Assembly: GCF_012933445.1 (NCBI RefSeq)
Contig: NZ_JABBNC010000001.1
Location: forward strand, 186,001 to 250,000
Length of the DNA stretch: 64,000 nucleotides
Origin: Actinoplanes sp. TBRC 11911
Lineage (GTDB): Bacteria; Actinomycetota; Actinomycetes; Mycobacteriales; Micromonosporaceae
Direction of reading: 5' to 3'
In this document: piece after piece, positions 35,032 to 43,382 of the stretch
Position numbering within the stretch: position 1 is the first letter of the stretch
Layout of the letters: every line of letters begins with the position of its first letter
Made by a program: the position numbers and the translations under genes
Notes under the pieces: generated by a model
Databases searched by the model: none
Told to the model about the DNA's origin: nothing
The model's input: the letters and a program-made list of their open reading frames with translations, nothing else

Positions 35032-35502
35032 GTGTCGCACGAGTACAGCAAGACGCCTGAGGCGCTGAGCCGTCTCACCGACAACCAGTTCCGCGTCACC
35101 CAGAAGGACGCCACCGAGCCGGCCTTCCGTAACGAGTACTTCGACCACCACGAGCCCGGAATCTACGTGGATGTGGTCTCGGGTCAGCCGCTGTTCTCCT
35201 CCACCGACAAGTACGACAGCGGCACGGGATGGCCGAGCTTCACCAAGCCGATCGAGCCGGGTGTTGTCGCGACCAAGACCGACTGGTCGTACGGGATGAT
35301 CCGCAAGGAGGCCCGCTCCACCGGGGCCGACAGTCACCTCGGCCACATCTTCGACGACGGTCCCATCGACGCCGGCGGCCAGCGCTACTGCATGAACTCG
35401 GCCGCGCTGCGGTTCATCCCGGTTTCCGAGCTCGAGGCGCAGGGCTACGGCCAGTACCTATCGCTGTTCGAGTCCGACAGCACCAAGGAGAACGCATCAT
35501 GA
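35032..35502 (+). CDS. msrB: peptide methionine-(R)-sulfoxide reductase, zinc-cysteine-free form
   Basis: 156 residues from the GTG at 35032. It reduces R-methionine sulfoxide in proteins. Family motifs are [24 protein letters not shown] and the catalytic Cys in [13 protein letters not shown]. The two CxxC pairs that bind structural zinc in most MsrB proteins are absent: the first region reads [20 protein letters not shown]. It is the only Cys in the protein. The gene overlaps msrA by ATGA. The zinc-free form fits the zinc-sparing ribosomal genes next door. Confidence 0.96.
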   Translation: MSHEYSKTPEALSRLTDNQFRVTQKDATEPAFRNEYFDHHEPGIYVDVVSGQPLFSSTDKYDSGTGWPSFTKPIEPGVVATKTDWSYGMIRKEARSTGADSHLGHIFDDGPIDAGGQRYCMNSAALRFIPVSELEAQGYGQYLSLFESDSTKENAS

Positions 35503-36059
35503 CCAGCGGTATCAACGACACCGGCCGGATCACCCGCGAGCCCGGCACCGAGACGGCCGTGCTGGCCGGAGGGTGTTTCTGGGGCATGGAGGATCTGATT
35601 CGCCGGCAGCCCGGGGTGCTGGACACCCGGGTCGGCTACACCGGTGGCGACAACGACCACGCGACCTACCGCAACCACCCCGGTCACGCGGAGGCCGTGG
35701 AGATCGTCTTCGACCCGAGTCTGACGACCTACCGGGACATCCTGGCGTTCTTCTTCCAGATCCACGACCCGTCGACGCTGAACCGGCAGGGCAACGACAT
35801 GGGGACGAGCTACCGCTCGGCGATCTTCCCGGTCACGCCCGACCAGGAGCAGGTCGCCCGCGACACGATCGCGGACGTGGACGCGTCGGGGCTGTGGCCG
35901 GGTAAGGCCGTCACGGCGATCGAGCCCGCCGGCCCGTTCTGGGAGGCCGAGCCCGAGCACCAGGACTACCTGATCACCTACCCGAACGGCTACACCTGCC
36001 ACTTCCCGCGGCCGAACTGGGTGCTGCCCAGGCGCGCCGCGGTGGCGACTCAGGAATAA
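35499..36059 (+). CDS. msrA: peptide methionine-(S)-sulfoxide reductase
   Basis: 186 residues with the catalytic motif [17 protein letters not shown], then [39 protein letters not shown] and a C-terminal [15 protein letters not shown]. It reduces S-methionine sulfoxide. It is translationally coupled to msrB by an ATGA overlap, so the pair repairs both epimers. Transcription is ended by the bidirectional hairpin at 36077-36118. Confidence 0.97.
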   Translation: MTSGINDTGRITREPGTETAVLAGGCFWGMEDLIRRQPGVLDTRVGYTGGDNDHATYRNHPGHAEAVEIVFDPSLTTYRDILAFFFQIHDPSTLNRQGNDMGTSYRSAIFPVTPDQEQVARDTIADVDASGLWPGKAVTAIEPAGPFWEAEPEHQDYLITYPNGYTCHFPRPNWVLPRRAAVATQE

Positions 36060-36076
36060 CCGAGGAATAGCAACCT

Positions 36077-36118
36077 AATGGTCCGGCCGCCCCACCGTCG
36101 GGGCGTTGCCGGACCATT
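36077..36118. terminator. bidirectional hairpin between msrA and the small GPG-repeat gene
   Basis: AATGGTCCGGC (from 36077) pairs with GCCGGACCATT (to 36118), and an inner CGCCCC/GGGGCG pair tightens the stem. It lies 18 bases after msrA and 22 bases after the stop of the convergent small gene. That placement supports the small gene being real. Confidence 0.85.
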
Positions 36119-36139
36119 CGCTAATTGCGGGAAAAGGGC

Positions 36140-36295
36140 CTAGCGGGTCGGGCCGGCCCAGAAGGTCGGGCCGACCCACTTGCGCGTCGGGCCGACCCAC
36201 GTGGCCGACCGGCCCGGGCCCATCCACGTGCCCGAACGACCCGGACCGACATACCCCGGACCGACATACGTGGACGTCTGCGCCTGCATGATCAT
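36140..36295 (-). CDS. small aromatic-x-Gly-Pro repeat peptide, unrecognised
   Basis: A 51-residue frame from the ATG at 36293-36295 with a GGGGGAT ribosome site 4-10 bases upstream. A short leader-like MIMQAQTST is followed by six copies of an aromatic-x-Gly-Pro-Gly/Thr unit: YVGPG, YVGPG, WMGPG, WVGPT, WVGPT, WAGPT. They are spaced by GRSGT, RSAT, RK and F, and the peptide ends in R. It has no Cys, Asp or Glu after the leader. A strong hairpin sits after the stop. It is divergent from an MFS exporter whose start is 164 bases away. It might be a secreted structural peptide, a RiPP-like precursor or a membrane-active peptide. The family is unknown to me and there is no direct evidence of modification. 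Confidence 0.6.
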   Translation of the reverse strand: MIMQAQTSTYVGPGYVGPGRSGTWMGPGRSATWVGPTRKWVGPTFWAGPTR

Positions 36296-36459
36296 GAGAT
36301 CCCCCGGTGCGAAGCGATTCCGAATTTCGATGATCCCGACCATAGCCCGGCGCGCCATGACCCGAAACACCGATTTGCTGTAGCGAACCCGACACCGCCT
36401 TATCCGAATTCATGAGTAACAATGCCTTGCGAGAAACGTCGAGGCACGGGGGTGTTCTC

Positions 36460-37668
36460 ATGAATGCGGCATTCCATCGGTACTGGACCGCTCGGCTCGT
36501 GTCGTACGCGGGTGACCAGATCGCCCGCACCGCCCTGCTGGTCGCCGTCTTCGACCGCTACGGCGGCACCGCCGTCGGCTTCCTCCTGATCGCGGCCACC
36601 GTGCCCCGGCTGTTCGGCCCCGCACTCGGCGCGCTCGCCGACCGCTACGACCAGCGCCGCATCATCGTCGTCTGCGACCTGAGCCAGGCGGTGCTCTACA
36701 CGGCGATCGCGTTGCTCAGCCCGTCGCTGCCGGTGCTGCTCGCGCTGGTCGCGGCCGCGTCGGTGGCCGCGACGACGTTCACGCCCGCGGGCCGCAGCCT
36801 GCTACCGGATCTGGTCGGCCGGGACCGTCTGGGCGAGGCGAACGCGCGCCTGGCCGTCGGCGTCAACACCGGGCTCGCGGCCGGCCCGGCACTCGGCGGC
36901 GTGCTGCTGTCGGTGGCCGGGCTGACGCCGACATTGCTGCTCGACGTGCTCTCGTTCCTCGTCTCCGCGGCGCTCGTGGCCGGGCTGCGACCACTGGCCC
37001 GCCGCGGCGCGACCACCGCCCAGCCGCTGCGCGCGGTCCTGCGCGACGGGCTCGGCGTGGTCCGTACCAATCAGGTCGTCCGGGCGGTCGCGTTCGGCTT
37101 CCTGCTGATGGTCACCTTCGCCGCGCTCGACAACGTGGCCCTGGTGCCGCTGGTCCAGGATGGTCTGGGCGCCGGCCCGGTCGCGGTCGGCCTGCTCACC
37201 TCCGCCTACGGCGTCGGCATGGTCGCCGGTCCGCTGCTGATCGCCCGCCGCGCCGACCGGGTCCGCATCGACCTCATCCTGTACGCGTCGCTGCTGGCCA
37301 TCGGCACCGGAACGATCCTGACCGGTCTGAGCTTCGCGGTCGTCGCCGCGGTGGCCGCGCAGGCCCTGGCCGGTGCGGGCGCCGGATGGCACAACGTGGC
37401 CGCGGATACGCTGGTGCAGCGGCATGTGCCGGCCGACCGCCTGGGCACGGTCTTCGGCACCATCTATTTCTTCCCGTACGCCGCCGAAATGCTCGCGTAC
37501 GTCGCCGGCGCCGCGCTGCTGGGCGCGGTCGGTGGCCGCTGGCTGCTCGTCATCTCCGGCCTCGGCGTGACCGCGACGCTGGCACTGGTTTTGCCGCTGC
37601 TGTCCGGCGCGCTGTCCGCAACCCGGCGGGCACCGGGCGCGGACACCCCGGCCCCGGCGCTGGTCTGA
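36460..37668 (+). CDS. MFS exporter, EntS-like (MFS_3 family)
   Basis: 402 residues from the ATG at 36460 (GGGGG about 9 bases upstream); an in-frame ATG at 36412 is less likely. N-terminus FHRYWTARLVSYAGDQIART, motif A-like GPALGALADRYDQRRIIVV, and 12 helices in the pattern of enterobactin-exporter-type MFS proteins. It probably exports a siderophore, peptide or drug. It is divergent from the small GPG-repeat gene, which makes that peptide a conceivable cargo (speculative). It ends 3 bases before the convergent XRE/MmyB gene. Confidence 0.9.
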   Translation: MNAAFHRYWTARLVSYAGDQIARTALLVAVFDRYGGTAVGFLLIAATVPRLFGPALGALADRYDQRRIIVVCDLSQAVLYTAIALLSPSLPVLLALVAAASVAATTFTPAGRSLLPDLVGRDRLGEANARLAVGVNTGLAAGPALGGVLLSVAGLTPTLLLDVLSFLVSAALVAGLRPLARRGATTAQPLRAVLRDGLGVVRTNQVVRAVAFGFLLMVTFAALDNVALVPLVQDGLGAGPVAVGLLTSAYGVGMVAGPLLIARRADRVRIDLILYASLLAIGTGTILTGLSFAVVAAVAAQALAGAGAGWHNVAADTLVQRHVPADRLGTVFGTIYFFPYAAEMLAYVAGAALLGAVGGRWLLVISGLGVTATLALVLPLLSGALSATRRAPGADTPAPALV

Positions 37669-37671
37669 CCG

Positions 37672-38529
37672 TCATCGACCGGGCACCGAGCGGCCCAGCT
37701 CCTGAGTTCCGATGACCGAAAGCAACTGCAGTTTCTCGTGGCTCTCACTACCGGGGGCGGCCGTGTAGACCATCAGAAACTGCGACTGATCGGGGTCCAT
37801 CAGCGACTGGCAGGCCAGCTCGAGGACCCCGACCTCAGGGTGCACGAACCGCTTGACATCCTGATAGCTCACCCCGATCTCGTGCTCGTCCCACACGGCG
37901 CGGAACTCCTCGCTGCGCTCCAGCAGCAGCTTCTGAAGGCGCGCCGCCCACGACCCGGGCCCGCGAAGCGTGACCACCTTCCGCAGCCCCGAGGCGAAGA
38001 CCCGGGCGTGCGTCGCATGGTCGTCCGGGTGGTACAACGCCCGCGTCGCCGGATCGGTGAACCAGCGATACCCGATACTGCGGGCCGGCCCGGTGAACCG
38101 CGTGAGATCCCCGGTCAGCGCCACCCCCGGAGCCGTCTGCCGCAACGTCTCGCCGAGCTCCGTGACGATCTCGGCAGGCGTGTCGGTGAGCCGGTCGAAG
38201 ATGCGCAGCATGCCCGGCCCGATGTAATCGCTGGCGCCGCCGCGGGTGGGCGGATTGTGCCCGGCGAGCCGGAACAGGTGGTCGCGTTCATCCAGCGACA
38301 GATGCAGCCCTTGCGCGATCGACGCGATCATCTGCTCGGACGGATGCGGCCCTCGTTCCCGCTCGAGCCGGCTGTAGTAGTCGGCCGAGATGTGGCACAG
38401 CGTCGCCACCTCTTCGCGCCGCAACCCCGACGTCCGCCGCCGCTGCCCGCGCGTGAGCCCGACGTCCTCCGGCTGCAGCGACTCGCGGCGGCGGCGCAGG
38501 AACTCGGCCAGTCCGGCTCGATCGATCAT
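37672..38529 (-). CDS. XRE-family regulator with MmyB-like ligand-binding domain
   Basis: 285 residues. The helix-turn-helix is [20 protein letters not shown] then [18 protein letters not shown]. The sensor domain includes [40 protein letters not shown] and [20 protein letters not shown]. The short-chain dehydrogenase at 38666 is divergent with 136 bases between. This is the common actinomycete pairing of such a regulator with an SDR target. Confidence 0.92.
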   Translation of the reverse strand: MIDRAGLAEFLRRRRESLQPEDVGLTRGQRRRTSGLRREEVATLCHISADYYSRLERERGPHPSEQMIASIAQGLHLSLDERDHLFRLAGHNPPTRGGASDYIGPGMLRIFDRLTDTPAEIVTELGETLRQTAPGVALTGDLTRFTGPARSIGYRWFTDPATRALYHPDDHATHARVFASGLRKVVTLRGPGSWAARLQKLLLERSEEFRAVWDEHEIGVSYQDVKRFVHPEVGVLELACQSLMDPDQSQFLMVYTAAPGSESHEKLQLLSVIGTQELGRSVPGR

Positions 38530-38665
38530 GGTTGCTCCCCCCGACAGCTCGTTCCGTTTCTACCAGCCCTGCTCCACCGCAGCCTCGGCCTGCCGATCCC
38601 CCTCTGCGAAGTCCTGGATAAGAGGGCCGTGGATAGCCCGGCGCGCGACCGCGACCGTTAGCGGC

Positions 38666-39589
38666 ATGAGCGCAGACATCACCGTCCCCGACCTCTCCGG
38701 AAAACTCGCCGTCGTCACGGGTGCCGCCAGCGGCGTCGGATCGGTCCTGGCCGCCCGGTTGGCCGCCGCCAACGCCGAGGTGATCATGCCCGTCCGCAAC
38801 CGCGGCAAAGGCGAGGCGGCCATCGCGAAAATCAAACAGCGTTCCCCGTACGCCTCCGTGTCGTTACGAGAACTGGACCTGTCCTCGCTGAGCTCGGTCG
38901 CCGCGTTGGGCGCCACACTCCGCGCCGAGGACCGCCCGATCCACTTCCTCATCAACAACGCCGGAGTGATGACCCCGCCCAACCGGGAGTCCACAGCGGA
39001 CGGTTTCGAGCTGCAGTTCGGGGCCAACCACCTGGGCCATTTCGCGCTGGTAGCCCACCTGCTGCCGTTGTTACGGGCGGGGCGGGCGAGGGTCACGTCA
39101 CAGCTCAGCGTCGCCGCGAACGAGAACGCCATCAACTGGGACGACGTGCACTGGAAGCGTTCCTACCACCCGCGTCACGCGTACAGCCAATCAAAAATCG
39201 CCTTGGGCTTGTTCGGTCTGGAGCTGGACCAGCGCAGTCAGAGTGCCGGCTGGGGTATCACCAGCAACCTCGCCCATCCCGGCGTGGCCCCCACCAACCT
39301 GTTGGCCGCGCGCCCCGAGCTGGGCCGCCCCCGGGACACCTTGGGCGTACGGGCCATCCGTCTTCTGTCCCGCGTCGGCGTCCTCAACACGGTGGAGTCC
39401 GCCGCCCTGCCGGCCTTGTTCGCCGCCACGTCACCGGACGCGACCGGCGGCCGCCTGTACGGCCCCGGCGGCTTCCAGCACCTGTCCGGCGCCCCCGCCG
39501 AACAGCCCCTCTACGCCCCGCTGCGGAGCCGCGACGACGCCGGCCGCGCCTGGCAGATCTCCGAGGAACTGACCGGCGTCCTGCGGTAG
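38666..39589 (+). CDS. short-chain dehydrogenase/reductase (retinol-dehydrogenase-like)
   Basis: 307 residues from the ATG at 38666. The cofactor motif is TGAASGVG ([20 protein letters not shown]), NNAG is present ([13 protein letters not shown]), and the active site has YSQSK with upstream Ser in [10 protein letters not shown]. The Arg-rich loop after beta-2 ([12 protein letters not shown]) suggests NADP. It is divergent from, and probably regulated by, the XRE/MmyB gene. Substrate unknown, probably a small aldehyde or ketone. Confidence 0.93.
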   Translation: MSADITVPDLSGKLAVVTGAASGVGSVLAARLAAANAEVIMPVRNRGKGEAAIAKIKQRSPYASVSLRELDLSSLSSVAALGATLRAEDRPIHFLINNAGVMTPPNRESTADGFELQFGANHLGHFALVAHLLPLLRAGRARVTSQLSVAANENAINWDDVHWKRSYHPRHAYSQSKIALGLFGLELDQRSQSAGWGITSNLAHPGVAPTNLLAARPELGRPRDTLGVRAIRLLSRVGVLNTVESAALPALFAATSPDATGGRLYGPGGFQHLSGAPAEQPLYAPLRSRDDAGRAWQISEELTGVLR

Positions 39590-39644
39590 CCCCCGGCGAT
39601 AAACCGGGCGCCGCCGCGGGGATTTTCCGCGATACTTCCCCGTT

Positions 39645-40388
39645 GTGGACGAGGTTCAGGTCGTGGTCGCGCACTCCGAGCGGGTGACGCTGCGCGTCGG
39701 CGACGTCTTCCTCAAGGTCGACTCCGACCCGGCGCGCCTGGACGCCGAAGCCGAGGCGATGGCCGCGGCGCCGATCCCGACCGCTCCGATCCGGTGGCGC
39801 AAGCCGTCGGTGATAGCGCTCGGCGCCCTCCCCGGCCGGGCCCTCGGCCGCCTCGGCGAGCCGTCCCCCGCCTCGCCGGCGGCCTTGGCCGCCGCGGGTG
39901 CCGCGGTCCGCACCCTGCACGATGCGCCGCTGCCCGCACGCCCCGGCCGCGGCGTCGACGCGCACGTCCGGGCGGAGCTGGAATCCGAATGCGAACTGCT
40001 GGTCGCGACCGGCATGCTCCCCGCCGGCCTCGTCGCCCGCAACCGTACGGTCGCCGAGGCCGCCTTCCGCCCGTACTCGCCGGCGTTCACCCACGGCGAC
40101 CTGCAGATCACCCACGTCTTCACCGACGGCGACCGGGTCACCGGCGTGCTCGACTGGTCCGAGGCGGGCCGCGGCGACCCGATGTTCGACCTCGCCACGC
40201 TGACGCTGGGCCACGAGGAGCGCCTCGCCGACGTCCTCGCCGGCTACGGCCCCGGCGCCGACCCGGCGGTCATCCGCGCCTGGTGGTCGCTGCGCAGCCT
40301 CCTCAATGTCCGCTGGCTCGCCGGCCACGGCTTCGACCCGTTCGCCCCGGGCGGCGAGGTCGACGTCCTCAAGTCACGCATGGAGTAG
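39645..40388 (+). CDS. aminoglycoside-phosphotransferase-family kinase
   Basis: 247 residues from the GTG at 39645. The catalytic loop is FTHGDLQITHVFTDGDRV, with Asp at the HGD position and His where Asn is usual. GVLDWSEAGRGDPMFDLATL is the metal-binding segment. The N-lobe is short. The family phosphorylates antibiotics, sugars or small alcohols. The neighbours give no clue to the substrate and no resistance role should be assumed. The ribosome site is weak. Confidence 0.82.
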   Translation: MDEVQVVVAHSERVTLRVGDVFLKVDSDPARLDAEAEAMAAAPIPTAPIRWRKPSVIALGALPGRALGRLGEPSPASPAALAAAGAAVRTLHDAPLPARPGRGVDAHVRAELESECELLVATGMLPAGLVARNRTVAEAAFRPYSPAFTHGDLQITHVFTDGDRVTGVLDWSEAGRGDPMFDLATLTLGHEERLADVLAGYGPGADPAVIRAWWSLRSLLNVRWLAGHGFDPFAPGGEVDVLKSRME

Positions 40389-40785
40389 CACCTGCGCGGT
40401 GGCGATGGCGGCACGTTGACCCACCCGCCGTGACGTGAGACTGCGGACGATCCCGGTCGATCCACCCATCGGCCCGGCGAGTCAGCGGCCGTAGGCAAGT
40501 CAGCGGCCGTAGGCGAGTCAGCGATCTGATCGCCGTCCGTCCACCAGCCCCGCCGACCCCTCTCATATATCCGACATTTCCCGATATTTGCCGGATTGGT
40601 GGGGCAGGCGGACAGGCGGGCTCGACGCGCGGCCGCGCGGCGCTTCCATTCCGTGAGACGGGCGACCACCTGCTGAGACCCGCGTCCGCATCATGGACCC
40701 ACCGTCCGCGATGCGAGACTAGCGTCCATTGTAGAGGATGCCTTTGTCACATAACGAGGCTTTCGCCCGGCAGATTTTTCCGGCC
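40389..40785. other. non-coding stretch with a short 18-bp tandem repeat
   Basis: No credible gene. GGCGAGTCAGCGGCCGTA recurs at 40476 and 40494, with a partial third copy at 40512. The AT-richer segment 40561-40600 may hold a promoter, but nothing clear follows. Confidence 0.6.
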
Positions 40786-40876
40786 GGATGTGAACCTTGG
40801 AGAGTTATGGCTCGGATGTGGGCGCAACTCTCCAAGGTTCACAAAAATCCACGATGTGACCGCGGTGTCCACATAG
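40786..40876 (-). repeat. dispersed element, copy 2 (perfect 18-bp stem)
   Basis: TGTGAACCTTGGAGAGTT (40789-40806) pairs perfectly with AACTCTCCAAGGTTCACA (40826-40843) around a 19-base loop. The reverse complement matches 7124-7212 in the core and in the CTATGTGG block 38 bases away. It lies just downstream of a truncated response-regulator gene. Confidence 0.7.
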
Positions 40877-40913
40877 CGAAACCGCCCGGCCGTGAACGGA
40901 TCGCCACAGCGCC

Positions 40914-41078
40914 TCAGCTCTGGCACCACCGCGATCCGGCGGGTACCCGGCCGCGTCGCCGATCGCCGCATTCCCGGTTTCTTCCGTCCGTCCGTACGCT
41001 GTGACCGAATGCCTTGAGCCCGACCGTGCACGCGTTGAGCAACGCGATGTCGTCGTCGACGATCACTACGTTGGCCAT
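40914..41078 (-). pseudogene. response regulator, truncated after the first 27 residues
   Basis: The ATG at 41076-41078 begins MANVVIVDDDIALLNACTVG then LKAFGHSV, a clear receiver-domain N-terminus with the acidic DDD pocket. After about residue 28 the frame turns into Arg/Gly-rich sequence with no receiver features and stops at 40914, 54 codons in all. The phosphorylation Asp and the DNA-binding domain are missing. It sits one base after the stop of a histidine-kinase remnant. Confidence 0.75.
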
Positions 41079-41079
41079 G

Positions 41080-41226
41080 TCAGGCCTCCCGTGAGACGAC
41101 CCGCTGCGCGAACCGGAGGGTGCCCCCGCCCGGGCCGCTCTCCTCCCAGATGCGCTGCCGGTGCGCGTCGATCAAGGTTTTCGCGATGGCCGTCGCCGAA
41201 CCACGGCGCGCGAAACCGCGCAGCAT
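41080..41226 (-). pseudogene. histidine kinase C-terminal remnant
   Basis: The frame ending at 41080 reads SATAIAKTLIDAHRQRIW then EESGPGGGTLRFAQRVVS. This matches the end of a sensor-kinase ATPase domain (normally GLGLAIAKxLIDAHGGRIWVES...TFRF). The preceding G2 box is degraded to RRGSATA, and no HisKA, N or G1 box can be found upstream. With the adjacent response-regulator stub it is a decayed two-component operon. Confidence 0.7.
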
Positions 41227-41531
41227 CGCGACGGCGGCGGACACGAAACCGGAAGATCCCGTACGTGATCAGCAAGGCGACCGCGGAGAACCCGACGATC
41301 GAGGCGGCGTAACGCGGCGGTGGAGAGATGGTGAACGAGGCTGGAGACTCAGGTCACGGCGATGAACGGGGAACCTGACCGAACGTTAAACAGAGAGTGA
41401 ACTTCACGCTTACGTCCGGCGCGGGTGATGACCGTCCTAACCGGATCGAGGTCAGCCTTCCGGCGAACCGCGGGCTTCGATGCCCGTTGGTTGCCGGGAC
41501 ACGTCAGGAAACGGCAGGGGACGAAATGGTA
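41227..41531. other. non-coding stretch upstream of the kinase remnant
   Basis: On the minus strand a short membrane-helix-like stretch (IVGFSAVALLITYGIFRFR, about 41250-41310) lies in a different frame from the kinase remnant. It may be more of the decayed gene. The rest shows nothing recognisable. Confidence 0.4.
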
Positions 41532-42296
41532 TTACCCATCGGCTGATACGGCCGGTACGAACAGGAGCACGGTCTGATCCCGGGCGAAATTGACGGACAA
41601 GGTTTCCACTGTCATTTCGGTGGCGGTCCCGTCCGGCCGGCGCATCCGCAATTCCCGCCGGATGCCGACGGAAACCTTGTGTTCGGCCCACACCCGCCGG
41701 AAGAACTCGCTGCTCCGGTCGAGTTCGTCGACGAGACGCGTGATCGCGGGATGGCCCGGCGCACGGCCGGCCTGCAGCCGCAGCATGCCGATCAGTTCGG
41801 CGGTGACGGCGGCCCAGTCGTCGCCGAACAACTCCCGGGCCCGCGGATCGAAGAGCTGCCAGCGAATCGCGTTCAGCCCGACCGGCTCCGGCGTGGTGGC
41901 CTGGCAGAAGGACCGGGCCGCGGGGTTGACCGCCAGGATGTCCATGTTGGGCCCGAGCAGTATTCCCGGCACCCGGTCGAGCGCGTCGAGCAGCCGGAGC
42001 GTCTCCGGCCCGACCGGTGTCTCCGGCACCCGCGGCGCCCCGGCCGCACCGCCGGCCTCGGCGAGCTGGTGCAGGTAGGCACGATCGGCCGGCGGTAGTC
42101 GCAACGCGGTGGCCAGCGACTCCAGCACGGCGTGCGAAGCGGTGGTGTGTTTGCCCTGCTCGAGACGGGTGTAGTAGGGGACGCTGATCTTCGCGAGCCG
42201 GGCCAGTTCCTCACGCCGGAGGCCGGCAACCCGGCGGCGCCGGGTACTGGTGATGCCCACTTCCTGCGGGTCGACCATGGCCCGGCGGGAACGCAA
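41532..42296 (-). CDS. XRE-family regulator with MmyB-like ligand-binding domain, start uncertain
   Basis: At least 254 residues from a TTG at 42294-42296. The helix-turn-helix is RRVAGLRREELARLAKISVP then YYTRLEQGKHTTASHAVL. The sensor domain has GILLGPNMDILAVNPAARSF and SSEFFRRVWAEHKVSVGIR. Homologues begin with a few residues before a DFLRSRRA-like motif. Upstream in frame here is NRKNSALGDFLRSRRA, preceded by CTG rather than ATG/GTG, with a GGGCGCGGGG run in front. A CTG start is therefore possible. The AraC-type gene at 42451 is divergent. Confidence 0.85.
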   Translation of the reverse strand: MRSRRAMVDPQEVGITSTRRRRVAGLRREELARLAKISVPYYTRLEQGKHTTASHAVLESLATALRLPPADRAYLHQLAEAGGAAGAPRVPETPVGPETLRLLDALDRVPGILLGPNMDILAVNPAARSFCQATTPEPVGLNAIRWQLFDPRARELFGDDWAAVTAELIGMLRLQAGRAPGHPAITRLVDELDRSSEFFRRVWAEHKVSVGIRRELRMRRPDGTATEMTVETLSVNFARDQTVLLFVPAVSADG

Positions 42297-42450
42297 GAAG
42301 TCCCCGAGAGCACTGTTTTTTCTGTTCAGGGCCCCGCGCCCTTCGAATTGGCTGAGCTGACCGCCGAAGTATTGCCGCGGAATGAAGCAGTGGAAATACC
42401 CGCGACTCCTGATGAATCGTCAAATCGTCCAAACTGAGGGCAGGGTGAGA

Positions 42451-43380
42451 ATGGATCCGCTGACGGACATGCTGCGGCTCCTCGACATACAGGTCGCACC
42501 GCCGTGCCGGCTGGAGGCGGCCGGTGAGTGGGCGCTGCGGTTCGCCGAGACCCGGCTGATCCGGGTCGGCGCGGTCCTGCGCGGAAGCCTGTGGCTGACC
42601 CCGGGCACCGCCGATCCGGTGCTGCTGCGGGCCGGCGACTGCTATCTGCTGGCCGGCGGCGAGTCGTACGCGGTGGGCTCCGGCCCGGATGTGCCGGCCG
42701 AGGAGGGCACGGAAGTGCCCCACCAGCCGGTGTATCGCCACGTCCGGCCCGGCGCGCCCGGGCCTTCCTCGACGATCAGCGGCAGCCTGCAGCTCGACGA
42801 GACGGCGGCCACGCTGCTCCTGGAGAACCTGCCGCAATTGTCGGTGATCCGGGGACTTTCGGCCGAGGCGGCGGCCCTGCATCCGGTGATGACGTTGCTC
42901 GCCCGCGAGACGTCGTTCGACGCGCCCGGTACCGGCGCGATGCGCGACCATCTCACGCACGTCTTGTTCGTGCAGACGCTGCGGGTGGTGCTGTCGCGCC
43001 CGGACGTCTCGATCGGGTGGTTGCGCGCGCTCGGCGACGAGCGGCTGCGCCCCGCCCTGGCCCTCATCCACGGCCGGCCGGGCGAGCCATGGACGGTGGC
43101 CAAGCTCGCGGCGGCGGCCGGGATGTCGCGCAGCGCGTTCGCACAGCGCTTCAAGAACACGGTCGGGCTGGCCCCGCTGGACTATCTGTCCCGCTGGCGG
43201 GTGCAGTCGGCGGCCCGGCTGCTGCGCGTGACCGACCGCACGGTCAGCTCGCTGGCCACCGAGTTCGGCTTCAGCACCCCGAGCTCGTTCATCCGCACGT
43301 TCAAGCGGGTGACCGGCCGGTCGCCCGCGCGGTACCGGGGTGACCGCAGCGGCGACCGCCCGAGGATCCCGTCCGGATGA
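42451..43380 (+). CDS. AraC-family regulator with cupin N-terminus
   Basis: 309 residues from the ATG at 42451 (MDPLTDMLRLLDIQV); the frame is open further upstream but not family-like. The N-terminal cupin (AraC_binding_2/cupin_6-type) has LTPGTADPVLLRAGDCYLLA. The C-terminal double helix-turn-helix is WTVAKLAAAAGMSRSAFAQR then FKNTVGLAPLDYLSRWRVQS ... SLATEFGFSTPSSFIRTFKR. It ends 2 bases before the convergent MFS gene, its likely target, as in many AraC-MFS pairs. Confidence 0.93.
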   Translation: MDPLTDMLRLLDIQVAPPCRLEAAGEWALRFAETRLIRVGAVLRGSLWLTPGTADPVLLRAGDCYLLAGGESYAVGSGPDVPAEEGTEVPHQPVYRHVRPGAPGPSSTISGSLQLDETAATLLLENLPQLSVIRGLSAEAAALHPVMTLLARETSFDAPGTGAMRDHLTHVLFVQTLRVVLSRPDVSIGWLRALGDERLRPALALIHGRPGEPWTVAKLAAAAGMSRSAFAQRFKNTVGLAPLDYLSRWRVQSAARLLRVTDRTVSSLATEFGFSTPSSFIRTFKRVTGRSPARYRGDRSGDRPRIPSG

Positions 43381-43382
43381 CC

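Noticed and set aside
36125..36415. 96-codon plus-strand frame over the GPG-repeat region
   Set aside because: No ribosome site and Arg/Asp/Pro low complexity; the minus-strand frame has the ribosome site and terminator.
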